Source: Klebsormidium nitens (lineage: Eukaryota > Streptophyta > Klebsormidiophyceae > Klebsormidiales > Klebsormidiaceae). From it: 64,000 nt of DNA. Below the pieces are notes generated by a model. That model had not been told where the DNA came from. It worked only from the letters and a program-made list of their open reading frames with translations, and searched no databases. Below, one piece after another: positions 27,454 to 34,510 of this stretch. Made by a program: the position numbers and the translations under genes. The number at the start of each line of letters is the position of its first letter. The stretch's first letter is position 1. Location: NCBI GenBank assembly GCA_000708835.1, contig DF237168.1, positions 62,001-126,000 of the forward strand, read 5' to 3'.

Positions 27454-28984
27454 TCAAAAGTCTATGAGGCACGACGGTACGGGCGCGTCGAGCCCGGGCG
27501 ACGCGTCGGTCTCGTCGAAGTCTATCAAACAGCGAGCCCGCTCCGGCGGCACTCCTTCGTCCCCGATCGTGACCGTCTTCTCTGCGGGGCTCCTCTTGCG
27601 CTTCTTGCCTTCTACCAGGCGCATGAGTTCCGACATGTGGGACCTATAGTACAGGACATCGTCCCAAAAGGCACGGGCGATAGGGAGTTTCTCCGCGAAC
27701 CACTCCCGGTCCCTCTTGACCTCGATGATGGACATGATCTCGTCCTCCCAGAAGTTCCTGGCGGGGCGGTACTGGACGAACCAACAGGAGTCGGCGTCGC
27801 AGATCTCCATGCACAACTGCACGTGAAAGGTGAGAGAGAAGACGAGGGTCAGCTACGGAACTCCTTCCGGACACAGGAACGTACCGCATCGTGTCGGTGG
27901 AATCCAGACCCGTCCTCCGACAACGCCAGGTCCATTCGGGGGGCTTTCATGCAGTGACCTGCACCGGTTTTGATATTACCGGCGTGCTCGAAAACACGTG
28001 AAACGAGGCAGCAGTCGTACATATGAATGCAACCTTTAGCGAATTTTTGGGTTCATATTTGGTTGACCAAATGTCACTTCCTAAACCTAGGCTTAAAAGT
28101 GTCGAGGCGACGTTTCTGGCCCTCGCTGAGGTACTTCCCCCATTTGCGTTTTAGGCTTTGTATCGACAAGACCCCGTAACCAGGTACGGTCAAGACTTTG
28201 AAAAGAACGAGCCCGGGCTGTTCGATCCTGTATATTCTTATCTTATGCGCCATGGTACTCATATCAGAGAATCAAATCGGGCTGTGCCCCCTCGTTCTTA
28301 GACTATGTACGTAGTACCATACGCCATCGGGTGCCTTGTACAAAACATGTATGTTTCATCTTCGAGTAGAAATGCAAAAGTCCAACCCTGATGCAATACA
28401 ATCAAACACGATGCACGAGAGGGACGACTGATCCGGACCACTCATCTGAGGATAGTAGTAGCCGCTAATCTCGTCCACGATCTCCTTCCTGAACGGGCAC
28501 TTGATCTCCAGCATAGCGAACCGCTTCCCGTCGGCGCTACTGAGGAGACCGTCGGGGCTGCCCCCTAGGAAGTCGTGGACGGGATGCCGCAACAGCCCCG
28601 CATCGAAATGCCTCCACCCGGTCTTCTCGCAGAACTTGGCGACGACCTCGTCTTCCAAAGACGCGCCGTACTGCAGAGGGGGGAGCGCGAATGTCAGCCT
28701 TTCGACATCATCGCAAAGCCACGCGGCTGCCGAGACGCGGGTGCGGTCGGTGTCCGTATGTGACTCACCGCCGTCGCCGCGTTGCCCTCGAAACGTTTGC
28801 CGACGTTGCACTTCTTCAGCAGGAGATCGAACTGGCTCTCGTACGGGTTCAGGTGGATGGCGGCCGCCAGATCGCTCGCCGTGAGCATACCCCAACGCAT
28901 CTCGAACCATTCTTCCGTACGTTGGGCGGGCTGAGGCACCGCCAGCAGCTCCCGGACTCTCGGGTGTACGGTCTCGTCCTCCAT
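27454..28984 (-). CDS. YqaJ-like exonuclease (lambda-exonuclease type), three exons
   Basis: The coding parts are 28984-28769, 28670-28446 and 27822-27454. Exon 1 begins MEDETVHPRVREL and contains EWFEMRWGMLTASDLAAAI. Exon 2 has YGASLEDEVVAKFCEKTG, the catalytic GGSPDGLL and EIKCP (D...E-x-K), and YYYPQ. Exon 3 continues VQLCMEICDAD, then KRDREWFAEKLP and FWDDVLYYR. Together these form the viral recombinase/exonuclease family that resects DNA ends for single-strand annealing. Neither intron preserves the reading frame if retained. The ATG at 28984 lies after an ACATAAGGAAG element. Confidence 0.85.
27823..28445 (-). other. Intron 2 of the YqaJ-like gene (about 623 bases, unusual ends)
   Basis: This insert separates YYYPQ from VQLCMEICD. 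The coding-strand sequence starts ATGAGTGG and has a branch-like GTAGCTGACC, then CTCGTCTTCTCTCTCACCTTTCAC before GTGCAG. AT...AC ends restore QVQLCMEICD in frame. Ending at the following CAG (27817) would give AT...AG ends and lose Val-Gln. No GT donor keeps the frame at this point. It is more AT-rich than its surroundings and contains a short open frame. Confidence 0.65.
28074..28262 (-). CDS. Short basic open frame inside intron 2
   Basis: A 62-residue basic product (starts MSTMAHKIRIYRIEQPG, ends KRRLDTFKPRFRK) lies inside the second intron of the YqaJ-like gene, on the same strand. Its Lys/Arg-rich composition and isolation suggest a remnant of, or a small, nucleic-acid-binding protein. 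It has no recognised motif and may be a chance open frame. Confidence 0.3.
   Translation of the reverse strand: MSTMAHKIRIYRIEQPGLVLFKVLTVPGYGVLSIQSLKRKWGKYLSEGQKRRLDTFKPRFRK
28671..28768 (-). other. Spliceosomal-type intron 1 of the YqaJ-like gene (98 bases)
   Basis: On the coding strand the intron begins GTGAGTCA and ends CTCCCCCCTCTGCAG, with a branch-like GGCTGACAT about 35 bases before the end. It is phase 0. Removing it joins GNAATA to YGASLEDE, the expected order in this nuclease family, and changes the frame by 98 bases. Retention leads to a stop (TGA) inside the intron. All canonical GT-AG signals are present. Confidence 0.85.
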
Positions 28985-29187
28985 GTCGACGGATCGACCA
29001 ACGGTGAGCCGCGGCTTCCTTATGTGTGCCGACTTCGGACCGGGTCCGCACCCCGCTCCGAAAGCGTTTGATATCTTCCGAACTCTCGCTCGCCGTACCC
29101 CCCTGGCCTCTAGCCACACCCCTCATTCCTTATGTAGCGCGAACCCCGCCCCCCAACCTCGATGAACGCACCCGCACGCTCGAGGCA

Positions 29188-29502
29188 CTATGATGACATA
29201 CTGAAGTTCCCGATGGAGATCGTGGCCGTGGGGAGGATGCGCTCCAGCAAGAATCCCACGAGCGCGGACGAGAGAGCGATCATGAGCAGCTCGTGCGTAT
29301 CTATCACCGCCCCATAAGCCGGCATGAAACGCACGGCTAGTGCCACCAAGAAACCCTGGAAGAGGAACTTGAAAGCGGTCTTGATGATATTGCCGATCGT
29401 ACACCCCGACGACGACCTCCGTGGCACGAAGATCTGCTGCGGTACCGCGACGGCGGGTCCTCGGAGGTTGGAGTCGGTTGACATGGTGGACGCGAAATCC
29501 AT
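29188..29502 (-). CDS. Small membrane protein
   Basis: The 104-residue product has a polar N-terminus and then two or three hydrophobic helices (FLFQGFLVALAVRFM, LLMIALSSALVGFLLERIL) and a short polar end. The ATG at 29502 is used rather than a GTG upstream. A poly-A tract precedes the gene. The length and topology resemble small virion membrane proteins of nucleocytoviruses. No family is assigned. Confidence 0.6.
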   Translation of the reverse strand: MDFASTMSTDSNLRGPAVAVPQQIFVPRRSSSGCTIGNIIKTAFKFLFQGFLVALAVRFMPAYGAVIDTHELLMIALSSALVGFLLERILPTATISIGNFSMSS

Positions 29503-29603
29503 GGGGCCTCTCGACACGGATACTTAATCGACAGAAAAAAAGTTGGCCCGCGTTCGTTTGCTCAGATTAAAAACCCTGCGATCCCTCAAGCCCGACTCTC
29601 CCG

Positions 29604-30113
29604 ATGACGACCCCTACCAATAAGGTATACCTAGACGAGGACCAGCTCAAGGTCCCGGGGTGCGTGTTCGTGCTCCTCAGCTTCGTATCTCCGGAGAGCA
29701 ACCAGAAGTGCGAAAATTTCGGGCTCAAGGTCAGAGGCGTGTTCGCCACCCGTGAGGAGGCGGAGTCTCACGTGGAACGCCTCATGCGCGTGGATCCCAA
29801 CTTCGACGTGTTCGTGGCCGACTGCCACAGGTGGCTGTTATGCCCCCCCAAGGCGGAAGAAGTGGCGTACGAGAAATACACCGATAAATTCCTGGATCGC
29901 CTCATCCAGACGCACAAGCAGGAGCAGCTGAAGGCCAGAGAAGCGTTCGAGGAACACAAGCGACAGCTGATGACGTCTCCCAAGGACACCGCCGAAGCTC
30001 CGGACAGGCTCAGGAGCTGGAGCGAGATGGTCGAGGAAGAGACGGAGAGTACGCCTAGCGACCTGCTCAGCGAGTTGGAGAGCCGTTTAAAAAACCACGC
30101 GACCCCCATATAG
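29604..30113 (+). CDS. Conserved nucleocytovirus protein of unknown function
   Basis: The 169-residue product has a pattern conserved in many nucleocytoviruses: VPGCVFVLLSFVSPE, GLKVRGVFATREEAESHVERL and DPNFDVFVADCHRWLLCPP. A long charged helix with coiled-coil character and an acidic end follow. Its function is unknown in all members that I recall. A run of TTAAAAACC lies just upstream of the ATG. Confidence 0.78.
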   Translation: MTTPTNKVYLDEDQLKVPGCVFVLLSFVSPESNQKCENFGLKVRGVFATREEAESHVERLMRVDPNFDVFVADCHRWLLCPPKAEEVAYEKYTDKFLDRLIQTHKQEQLKAREAFEEHKRQLMTSPKDTAEAPDRLRSWSEMVEEETESTPSDLLSELESRLKNHATPI

Positions 30114-30119
30114 ACGTAC

Positions 30120-30422
30120 ATGGAGGACCCCGCCGGCGTAGACGCGGAAAACCCTCACGACACCTGCCATCTATGCCTACAAGAACACCCGGTCTCCGAG
30201 ACGTTTCTCTTGAGCTGCACGAAGCGTTGCTCCGTATGCCTATGCCTAGCATGCACCCCGATCGCCATCCGATTCGGAAAATGCATGTTCTGTCACGCCC
30301 CTATAGACCCGCTCTTCGCGGGCCAACCGGCCGAACATCCCGCGACGGTGGCATGCACGTGGGTGGGTGTCCTGTCGCTCGTGGTCCATCTCTACACCTT
30401 GTACGTGCTCGGCGATCGATAA
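30120..30422 (+). CDS. RING-like Cys-rich membrane protein
   Basis: The 100-residue product has a Cys-rich domain, CHLCLQEH...CTKRCSVCLCLAC...CMFCHAPI, with spacing suggestive of a RING or B-box zinc site. One C-terminal transmembrane helix follows (CTWVGVLSLVVHLYTLYVL). RING plus membrane anchor would fit an E3 ubiquitin ligase that acts at a membrane, but the His ligand pattern is incomplete and this remains an inference. It starts six bases after the previous gene's stop. Confidence 0.6.
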   Translation: MEDPAGVDAENPHDTCHLCLQEHPVSETFLLSCTKRCSVCLCLACTPIAIRFGKCMFCHAPIDPLFAGQPAEHPATVACTWVGVLSLVVHLYTLYVLGDR

Positions 30423-30447
30423 AAAATCGATCCCTTTGGTAGATGAC

Positions 30448-30948
30448 ATGAAAGACGACTTGCAACACGAGTTGCTGGTACTCCAGGCCGCGGTCGAAGA
30501 ACTCAAGAGCCTCGAGGTACGCAACACGATCAGGCTTCTCGGCCTCGTCATCATGGTAGCGGCGGCCGTCGCGTACGCCTTCCGATCGCTGCAGAAGAAG
30601 GCCGTGCCCGTCGTCACGGAAAACAACGAGCCTGCGATGGCGCCTTCCGACGTGGATCCTTCCGTCGCAGCCCTGGACGCCGCGAACGCCGCCATGGCAG
30701 CCGCGAAGGCGGCGCGGCCTCAGATAGTCGTGAAGTATATGCCGACGCTGGACGACCAGTTCGTGGACATCAAGAAGCGACCCCTACTATCTAGCTACGT
30801 GCTCGGTGACATGTTCGACATGGCCTCCGTGCACCCGACCACCCCGGATCTAGGCTTCGGCGAGACGGCGACATTCAAAGGCCTCCTCGCGAAGCCCGTA
30901 GTAGAGCGGACGGCGGCTCGGAGCGCGTCACGGCAGGATCGAAGCTGA
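30448..30948 (+). CDS. Membrane protein with Ala-rich linker
   Basis: The 166-residue product has an N-terminal coiled-coil-like helix (LQHELLVLQAAVEELKSLE) followed by a transmembrane helix (IRLLGLVIMVAAAVAYAF). An Ala/Pro-rich linker and a short conserved-looking region (PTLDDQFVDIKKRPLLSSY) follow. The ATG at 30448 follows an AAAAAATCGATCC tract. The 3' end overlaps the convergent gene by 21 bases. No family is assigned. Confidence 0.6.
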   Translation: MKDDLQHELLVLQAAVEELKSLEVRNTIRLLGLVIMVAAAVAYAFRSLQKKAVPVVTENNEPAMAPSDVDPSVAALDAANAAMAAAKAARPQIVVKYMPTLDDQFVDIKKRPLLSSYVLGDMFDMASVHPTTPDLGFGETATFKGLLAKPVVERTAARSASRQDRS

Positions 30949-32196
30949 TCGCGTGACCACAGGATGACGCTCATCCTCATCAGGTCGACCTTCCGACCAC
31001 AACCAGGAGCGATTCTCCCACCCGGGCACGATGCCCGGCTTCAAGACGCGGGCACCGCCGTCTTCGACCCGAAAGACGGACGAGGAGAAGTCGGCGAGCT
31101 TGGGATCTTCTTCGGCCACCGTCATGATCGATTTTTTGATGAGCCGGAGTGCGCGGGGCGGATCTGCGGCCAGCTCGACCAGGATGCCCCTCGCCTCGTC
31201 GATGAAACGATGCCCGTGCTGTACAACGACGCTATCGAACCATCTCGACGTCGCCATGATGGATTTTCTCATGACGAGCCGCAGTATAGGATACAAGACG
31301 ATCCACGTCTGACAGTGCAAGTCGAATGCATCCTTCTGTACCCGTGCGTCCGTTCCTTCGTTCGCGATCCGTCCGTTCGGAAATGCGCTCACCACGGACT
31401 CCGTGACGGTCCCTCCGGATGCGCGCATGAACAGTCTCGCCTGATCGTACTCCGACTCGCGTACGGGAACCTGCATAATCATCTGGTACAGCGAGTGCCG
31501 CCGAGATCGGAACGCGTCGCGGATGCCGCTCGTCACATCGTAGACGTCGGCGGGTGCGAGATTGAAGGCTTCGATGCATAGGTACACGGCGACGGAGGAC
31601 GCGAACGCCGTGATGAGCATGCACCCGATATGCCCCTCGGTCACTACCATGACATACAACGGCTTCTTCGAGCCACGCAGGTAGGACGCGAAGCCATCGT
31701 TCAAGTAGTTCTGGAACAATGGGCCGTCTCCGATCACCCTCCCTCTGCGATACTCGACCTTGTTCCTCGAATCCCAATAGCGGCCGAGGATACCGTCTGC
31801 TGCGTACGTCACCTTGCTCATGTACGTCCCCTGATCCGCGGCCGGAATGCCGGGGGAGTAGTACTTGCGTCGCGTGATGATGGGGCGGGTACGAGCGATC
31901 TCCCCCGCGTCCACGTCCATGCGGCTCAGTGCTCTGAACGCCGCCAGGTTCTCGTCCGTCGCCCGATCGGAATCCATCGCGCCCCTCCGTATGTCGCCCA
32001 ACATCAGGATCTCCGCATCCGTCAAGTCCCGCTTCGGGAGCGCTCCCAGGATAGGCAGGGTCACGGTCTTCTCCTGATAACGAGGGGCGCCCCACCGCTT
32101 CCGCGGCGGACCTTTGGTGATCTTTCCGTCGGCGATGCGTCGCAACAGGTTCTTCTCGTCGGTGGCGGCGCGCCTCTTCCAAAACCAATCCCACAT
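30928..32196 (-). CDS. Uncharacterised protein with a central membrane segment
   Basis: The 422-residue product starts MWDWFWKRRAATDEKN, and lies within a longer frame whose upstream extension lacks coding character. A basic N-terminal region with PPRKRWGAPRYQEK is followed by a hydrophobic segment (VTEGHIGCMLITAFASSVAVYLCIEAF, about residues 215-240) and a mixed helical half. No family is recognised. Tight packing with its neighbours and consistent codon use support a real gene. Confidence 0.6.
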   Translation of the reverse strand: MWDWFWKRRAATDEKNLLRRIADGKITKGPPRKRWGAPRYQEKTVTLPILGALPKRDLTDAEILMLGDIRRGAMDSDRATDENLAAFRALSRMDVDAGEIARTRPIITRRKYYSPGIPAADQGTYMSKVTYAADGILGRYWDSRNKVEYRRGRVIGDGPLFQNYLNDGFASYLRGSKKPLYVMVVTEGHIGCMLITAFASSVAVYLCIEAFNLAPADVYDVTSGIRDAFRSRRHSLYQMIMQVPVRESEYDQARLFMRASGGTVTESVVSAFPNGRIANEGTDARVQKDAFDLHCQTWIVLYPILRLVMRKSIMATSRWFDSVVVQHGHRFIDEARGILVELAADPPRALRLIKKSIMTVAEEDPKLADFSSSVFRVEDGGARVLKPGIVPGWENRSWLWSEGRPDEDERHPVVTRSASILP

Positions 32197-32408
32197 CCTT
32201 CGCTCCGAACGGTATGATACAGGAGCACGAAAAAATGAGCCCGTATCATATGGTCGTCGATGGAGTGCGGTCCTCTGTACTGCCTGACCGGCATCATAAC
32301 GTTGTATCTGGGGTATTGCGAGGCTATCGAGAACCGGGGCGTCCGCGAAGACGTTGAGACGACCGACGACACCGCGAATTTCTGGCCTTATCACAAAGGG
32401 TTCGAGAC

Positions 32409-32816
32409 ATGGATGCGCTCGGTGCGGTCGGCGGGGTGGTGAAGGGCGAGACTTACGACTTCATGAAGTTCATCAGCCGCGGGAACGTCCTCGATCTCGC
32501 CGTGGGAACCATCCTGGGCGGCTTGTTCGGCAAGATAGTATCCAGCTTCGTGGACGACCTCGTGGGGCCCATCCTTTCGGTGATCTCGACGCACTCGTTG
32601 GAGGACTCTTTCATCACCATCAGGCGCGGTGAGAAGGCGCCCTATCGCAGCATCGAGGAGGCTCGACGGGACGGGGCCGTCATCATGAGATGGGGACCCT
32701 TCGTCCAGATTGTGATCAACTTCCTCATCCAGGGGATGTGCCTCTACTTCGTACTGCGCATGGTGGACCAAGCCAAGAAGGTGCCCGAGTACGTGTCCGG
32801 CTGGACCCTGACTTAG
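32409..32816 (+). CDS. mscL: MscL-like mechanosensitive channel
   Basis: The 135-residue product has the two-helix MscL plan. After an N-terminal amphipathic segment, TM1 reads FISRGNVLDLAVGTILGGL with the characteristic RGN-x-x-DLAVG motif and FGKIVSS. A periplasmic-type loop contains FITIRRGEKAP. TM2 is FVQIVINFLIQGMCLYFVLRM, followed by a charged helix (DQAKKV). Bacterial MscL opens under membrane tension. Here it could adjust membrane pressure in the host or virion. It overlaps the histone gene stop by four bases. Confidence 0.85.
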   Translation: MDALGAVGGVVKGETYDFMKFISRGNVLDLAVGTILGGLFGKIVSSFVDDLVGPILSVISTHSLEDSFITIRRGEKAPYRSIEEARRDGAVIMRWGPFVQIVINFLIQGMCLYFVLRMVDQAKKVPEYVSGWTLT

Positions 32817-33763
32817 GCGTACTTCTCCAGCCTGCGCAACTCCTCATCTTCCCGAATCGCCAACAGGACGTCATCGGCCTTTATGGTCCGACGTTCTTTA
32901 TAATAAGCAACATTTCCGGACAGCTCGACCAACTCCGCCATCAGGTATGCGAGGACGGCCTCACACTGACCGAACGGCGTGTTCTTCTTGCTCGCTTCGC
33001 TCAGCGAGTGCCTGATGAGTTCCTCCGAGTCTCCGTAGAAAGCGGAGAGGGCACCGCGCAGGGTCGAACGGGCCAGCCCGCGCGCCAACGGGGTAGCCAG
33101 CCTCACCATCATAGCTCGCGCCTCTTTCGACAATATGTGGTCGGGGTGAACGTCGTCCTTAGCCTGGGTGGCTAACGATGATAAAGAGATGCGAGACGTG
33201 TCGACCCCACCCTCACCGGATGCATGCGATGACCGACCGGCTGGGCGTGCCGAAGCCTTCTTCACGCTGCTCCCGGAGCCCTTCTTCGTCGACGTTTGTG
33301 CCGAACGCTTCTTCGCGACGCCTTTGGACCCCACGGCCCGTCCCTTCTTCGTCGACGGCCGCGCCGAACGCTTTCTCTTCACGCCCCACGACGTCACCGA
33401 CGATTTCGCAGACGCACGCACCCACGTCTTGTACCCCGCCTTGGTGATCCTGACCACCCACGTACGTCCGTCCGAACCCTTCCGAGTGGTTCCGGAGGGG
33501 GAGTCGTGCGCTTTCGTCGACGGGGCACTCCTCACCCCATCGCGCTTCGTCGACCGCTTCCGCGCCGCGGACGCTCGTGCCGGCTTCTTCGGGGACGCGC
33601 GCTTCCCGGCGGTCGAGAGGACGCGCTTCCAGCGGTGGACGCCGTAACAGTTCGTCACCACGACGTGCGTGGTCCCATCTTGTCCTTTCCGCCTGGTTCC
33701 GACCGGAACGCTGGTAGCGGACAGGGCGGGGGCCTTTCTCTTGGGGTCGTTCCTGTAGATCAT
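32813..33763 (-). CDS. Fused H2B-H2A histone with modular basic N-terminal tail
   Basis: The 316-residue product ends in a histone doublet. Residues ~205-258 match H2B ends (VHPDHILSKEARAMM and EELIRHSLSEASKK), but with about 16 residues missing around the middle helix. Residues ~264-312 match H2A helix 2, loop 2 and helix 3 (VLAYLMAELVELSGN, IREDEELRRL). The N-terminal ~190 residues hold two copies of a module (VGTRRKGQDG and SGTTRKGSDG, each ending in a Trp-containing VHRW or YKTW) plus an H1-like Lys/Ala/Ser/Pro tail. The start at 33763 follows TTTATATATG; an ATG at 33790 overlaps that element. It likely compacts viral DNA. Confidence 0.85.
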   Translation of the reverse strand: MIYRNDPKRKAPALSATSVPVGTRRKGQDGTTHVVVTNCYGVHRWKRVLSTAGKRASPKKPARASAARKRSTKRDGVRSAPSTKAHDSPSGTTRKGSDGRTWVVRITKAGYKTWVRASAKSSVTSWGVKRKRSARPSTKKGRAVGSKGVAKKRSAQTSTKKGSGSSVKKASARPAGRSSHASGEGGVDTSRISLSSLATQAKDDVHPDHILSKEARAMMVRLATPLARGLARSTLRGALSAFYGDSEELIRHSLSEASKKNTPFGQCEAVLAYLMAELVELSGNVAYYKERRTIKADDVLLAIREDEELRRLEKYA

Positions 33764-33894
33764 CGCCAATGTCGATGGATTAAAGCACATATATAAATTC
33801 GGGCGAGCGGTCCCGGACTGGGATGCTGCAGACCGGACCGCAATTCGAATAAATTGATTTCACAGATTTTCTCGGCGAATAGGATGGGAACGCG

Positions 33895-34224
33895 ATGCCC
33901 ACCCACACCCGGTCTTCGGTGCAGCCTACGGACGCAGAGACGACCGACCACATCCAGCGATTCTTGGCGGCGGCCGTCTCGCCCCTCAGAGCTCAGCAAG
34001 ACGATGGGACGGCGAGCCTGATAAGCAGACATAAGGGGCTCAAGTGTCTGGGGAAGCTGCCGCTGTACAAGGAGCTGGCGGCGGCCGTGGCGGAACGCAA
34101 CGCATGCGAGAAGCTGTACAGCAAGACCGAGGACAAACTGAAGGCCTTGGATCGCAAGGTGCAAGAGAAGCTGGGCAACATCGTGGCCGCCAAGCAGAAG
34201 AAGAAGACGACATCCCGGCAGTAA
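33895..34224 (+). CDS. Small helical protein
   Basis: The 109-residue product has a short polar N-terminus, a KGLKCLGKLPLYKELAAAVAERNACEKLY helix and a coiled-coil-like C-terminal region ending in a Lys run. Small proteins of this plan occur in phycodnaviruses, but I cannot name a family. The ATG at 33895 sits between the histone promoter region and a small membrane gene. Confidence 0.55.
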   Translation: MPTHTRSSVQPTDAETTDHIQRFLAAAVSPLRAQQDDGTASLISRHKGLKCLGKLPLYKELAAAVAERNACEKLYSKTEDKLKALDRKVQEKLGNIVAAKQKKKTTSRQ

Positions 34225-34263
34225 AAACGATACAAGGTGCGGTCGGAGTCGGTCGGATCGGCG

Positions 34264-34404
34264 ATGGCGGTCGTGCGAGTCGTGATGACAGGCGTGTTCT
34301 TCACGGTCGCTGCGGCGATCATCTGCCTCGTCGCCGTCTTGCTCCGGCGGCTCCTCGCGGAGCCTGCTCGATTGCACCCGGCCGCTGACCGCGCGGTCCC
34401 CTGA
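34264..34404 (+). CDS. Single-helix small membrane protein (46 residues)
   Basis: The short frame encodes MAVVRVVMTGVFFTVAAAII followed by CLVAVLLRRLL, one strong transmembrane helix with Arg residues after it, then a short polar tail. It lies between the coiled-coil protein and the HNH gene, has an ATG, and shows the local codon bias. Its short length limits confidence. Confidence 0.45.
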   Translation: MAVVRVVMTGVFFTVAAAIICLVAVLLRRLLAEPARLHPAADRAVP

Positions 34405-34436
34405 ACGCGGCCATCCTGATAGTGAGGCTCCAGAAG

Positions 34437-34465
34437 CATACACCGTAGACTTGGGCTATATAAGG
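34437..34465 (+). promoter_or_regulatory. Promoter of the HNH gene: CATACACCGTAG box plus TATA element
   Basis: CATACACCGTAG (34437-34448) is followed six bases later by GCTATATAAGG (34455-34465), 45 bases before the ATG at 34511. Both boxes are identical in sequence and order to the DNA polymerase promoter at 13114-13141. An open frame reading through the TATA box from a TTG codon is therefore not the real start. Confidence 0.7.
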
Positions 34466-34510
34466 TGCGTCTGCTGGAGTATTTTTGTCACAATCCAAGC
34501 ACAACTCGGG

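Noticed and set aside
28445..28445. GT donor (GTGGTC) two codons after CAG for YqaJ intron 2
   Set aside because: Joining it to the available CAG acceptor puts exon 3 in the wrong frame and destroys the QLCMEICD motif.
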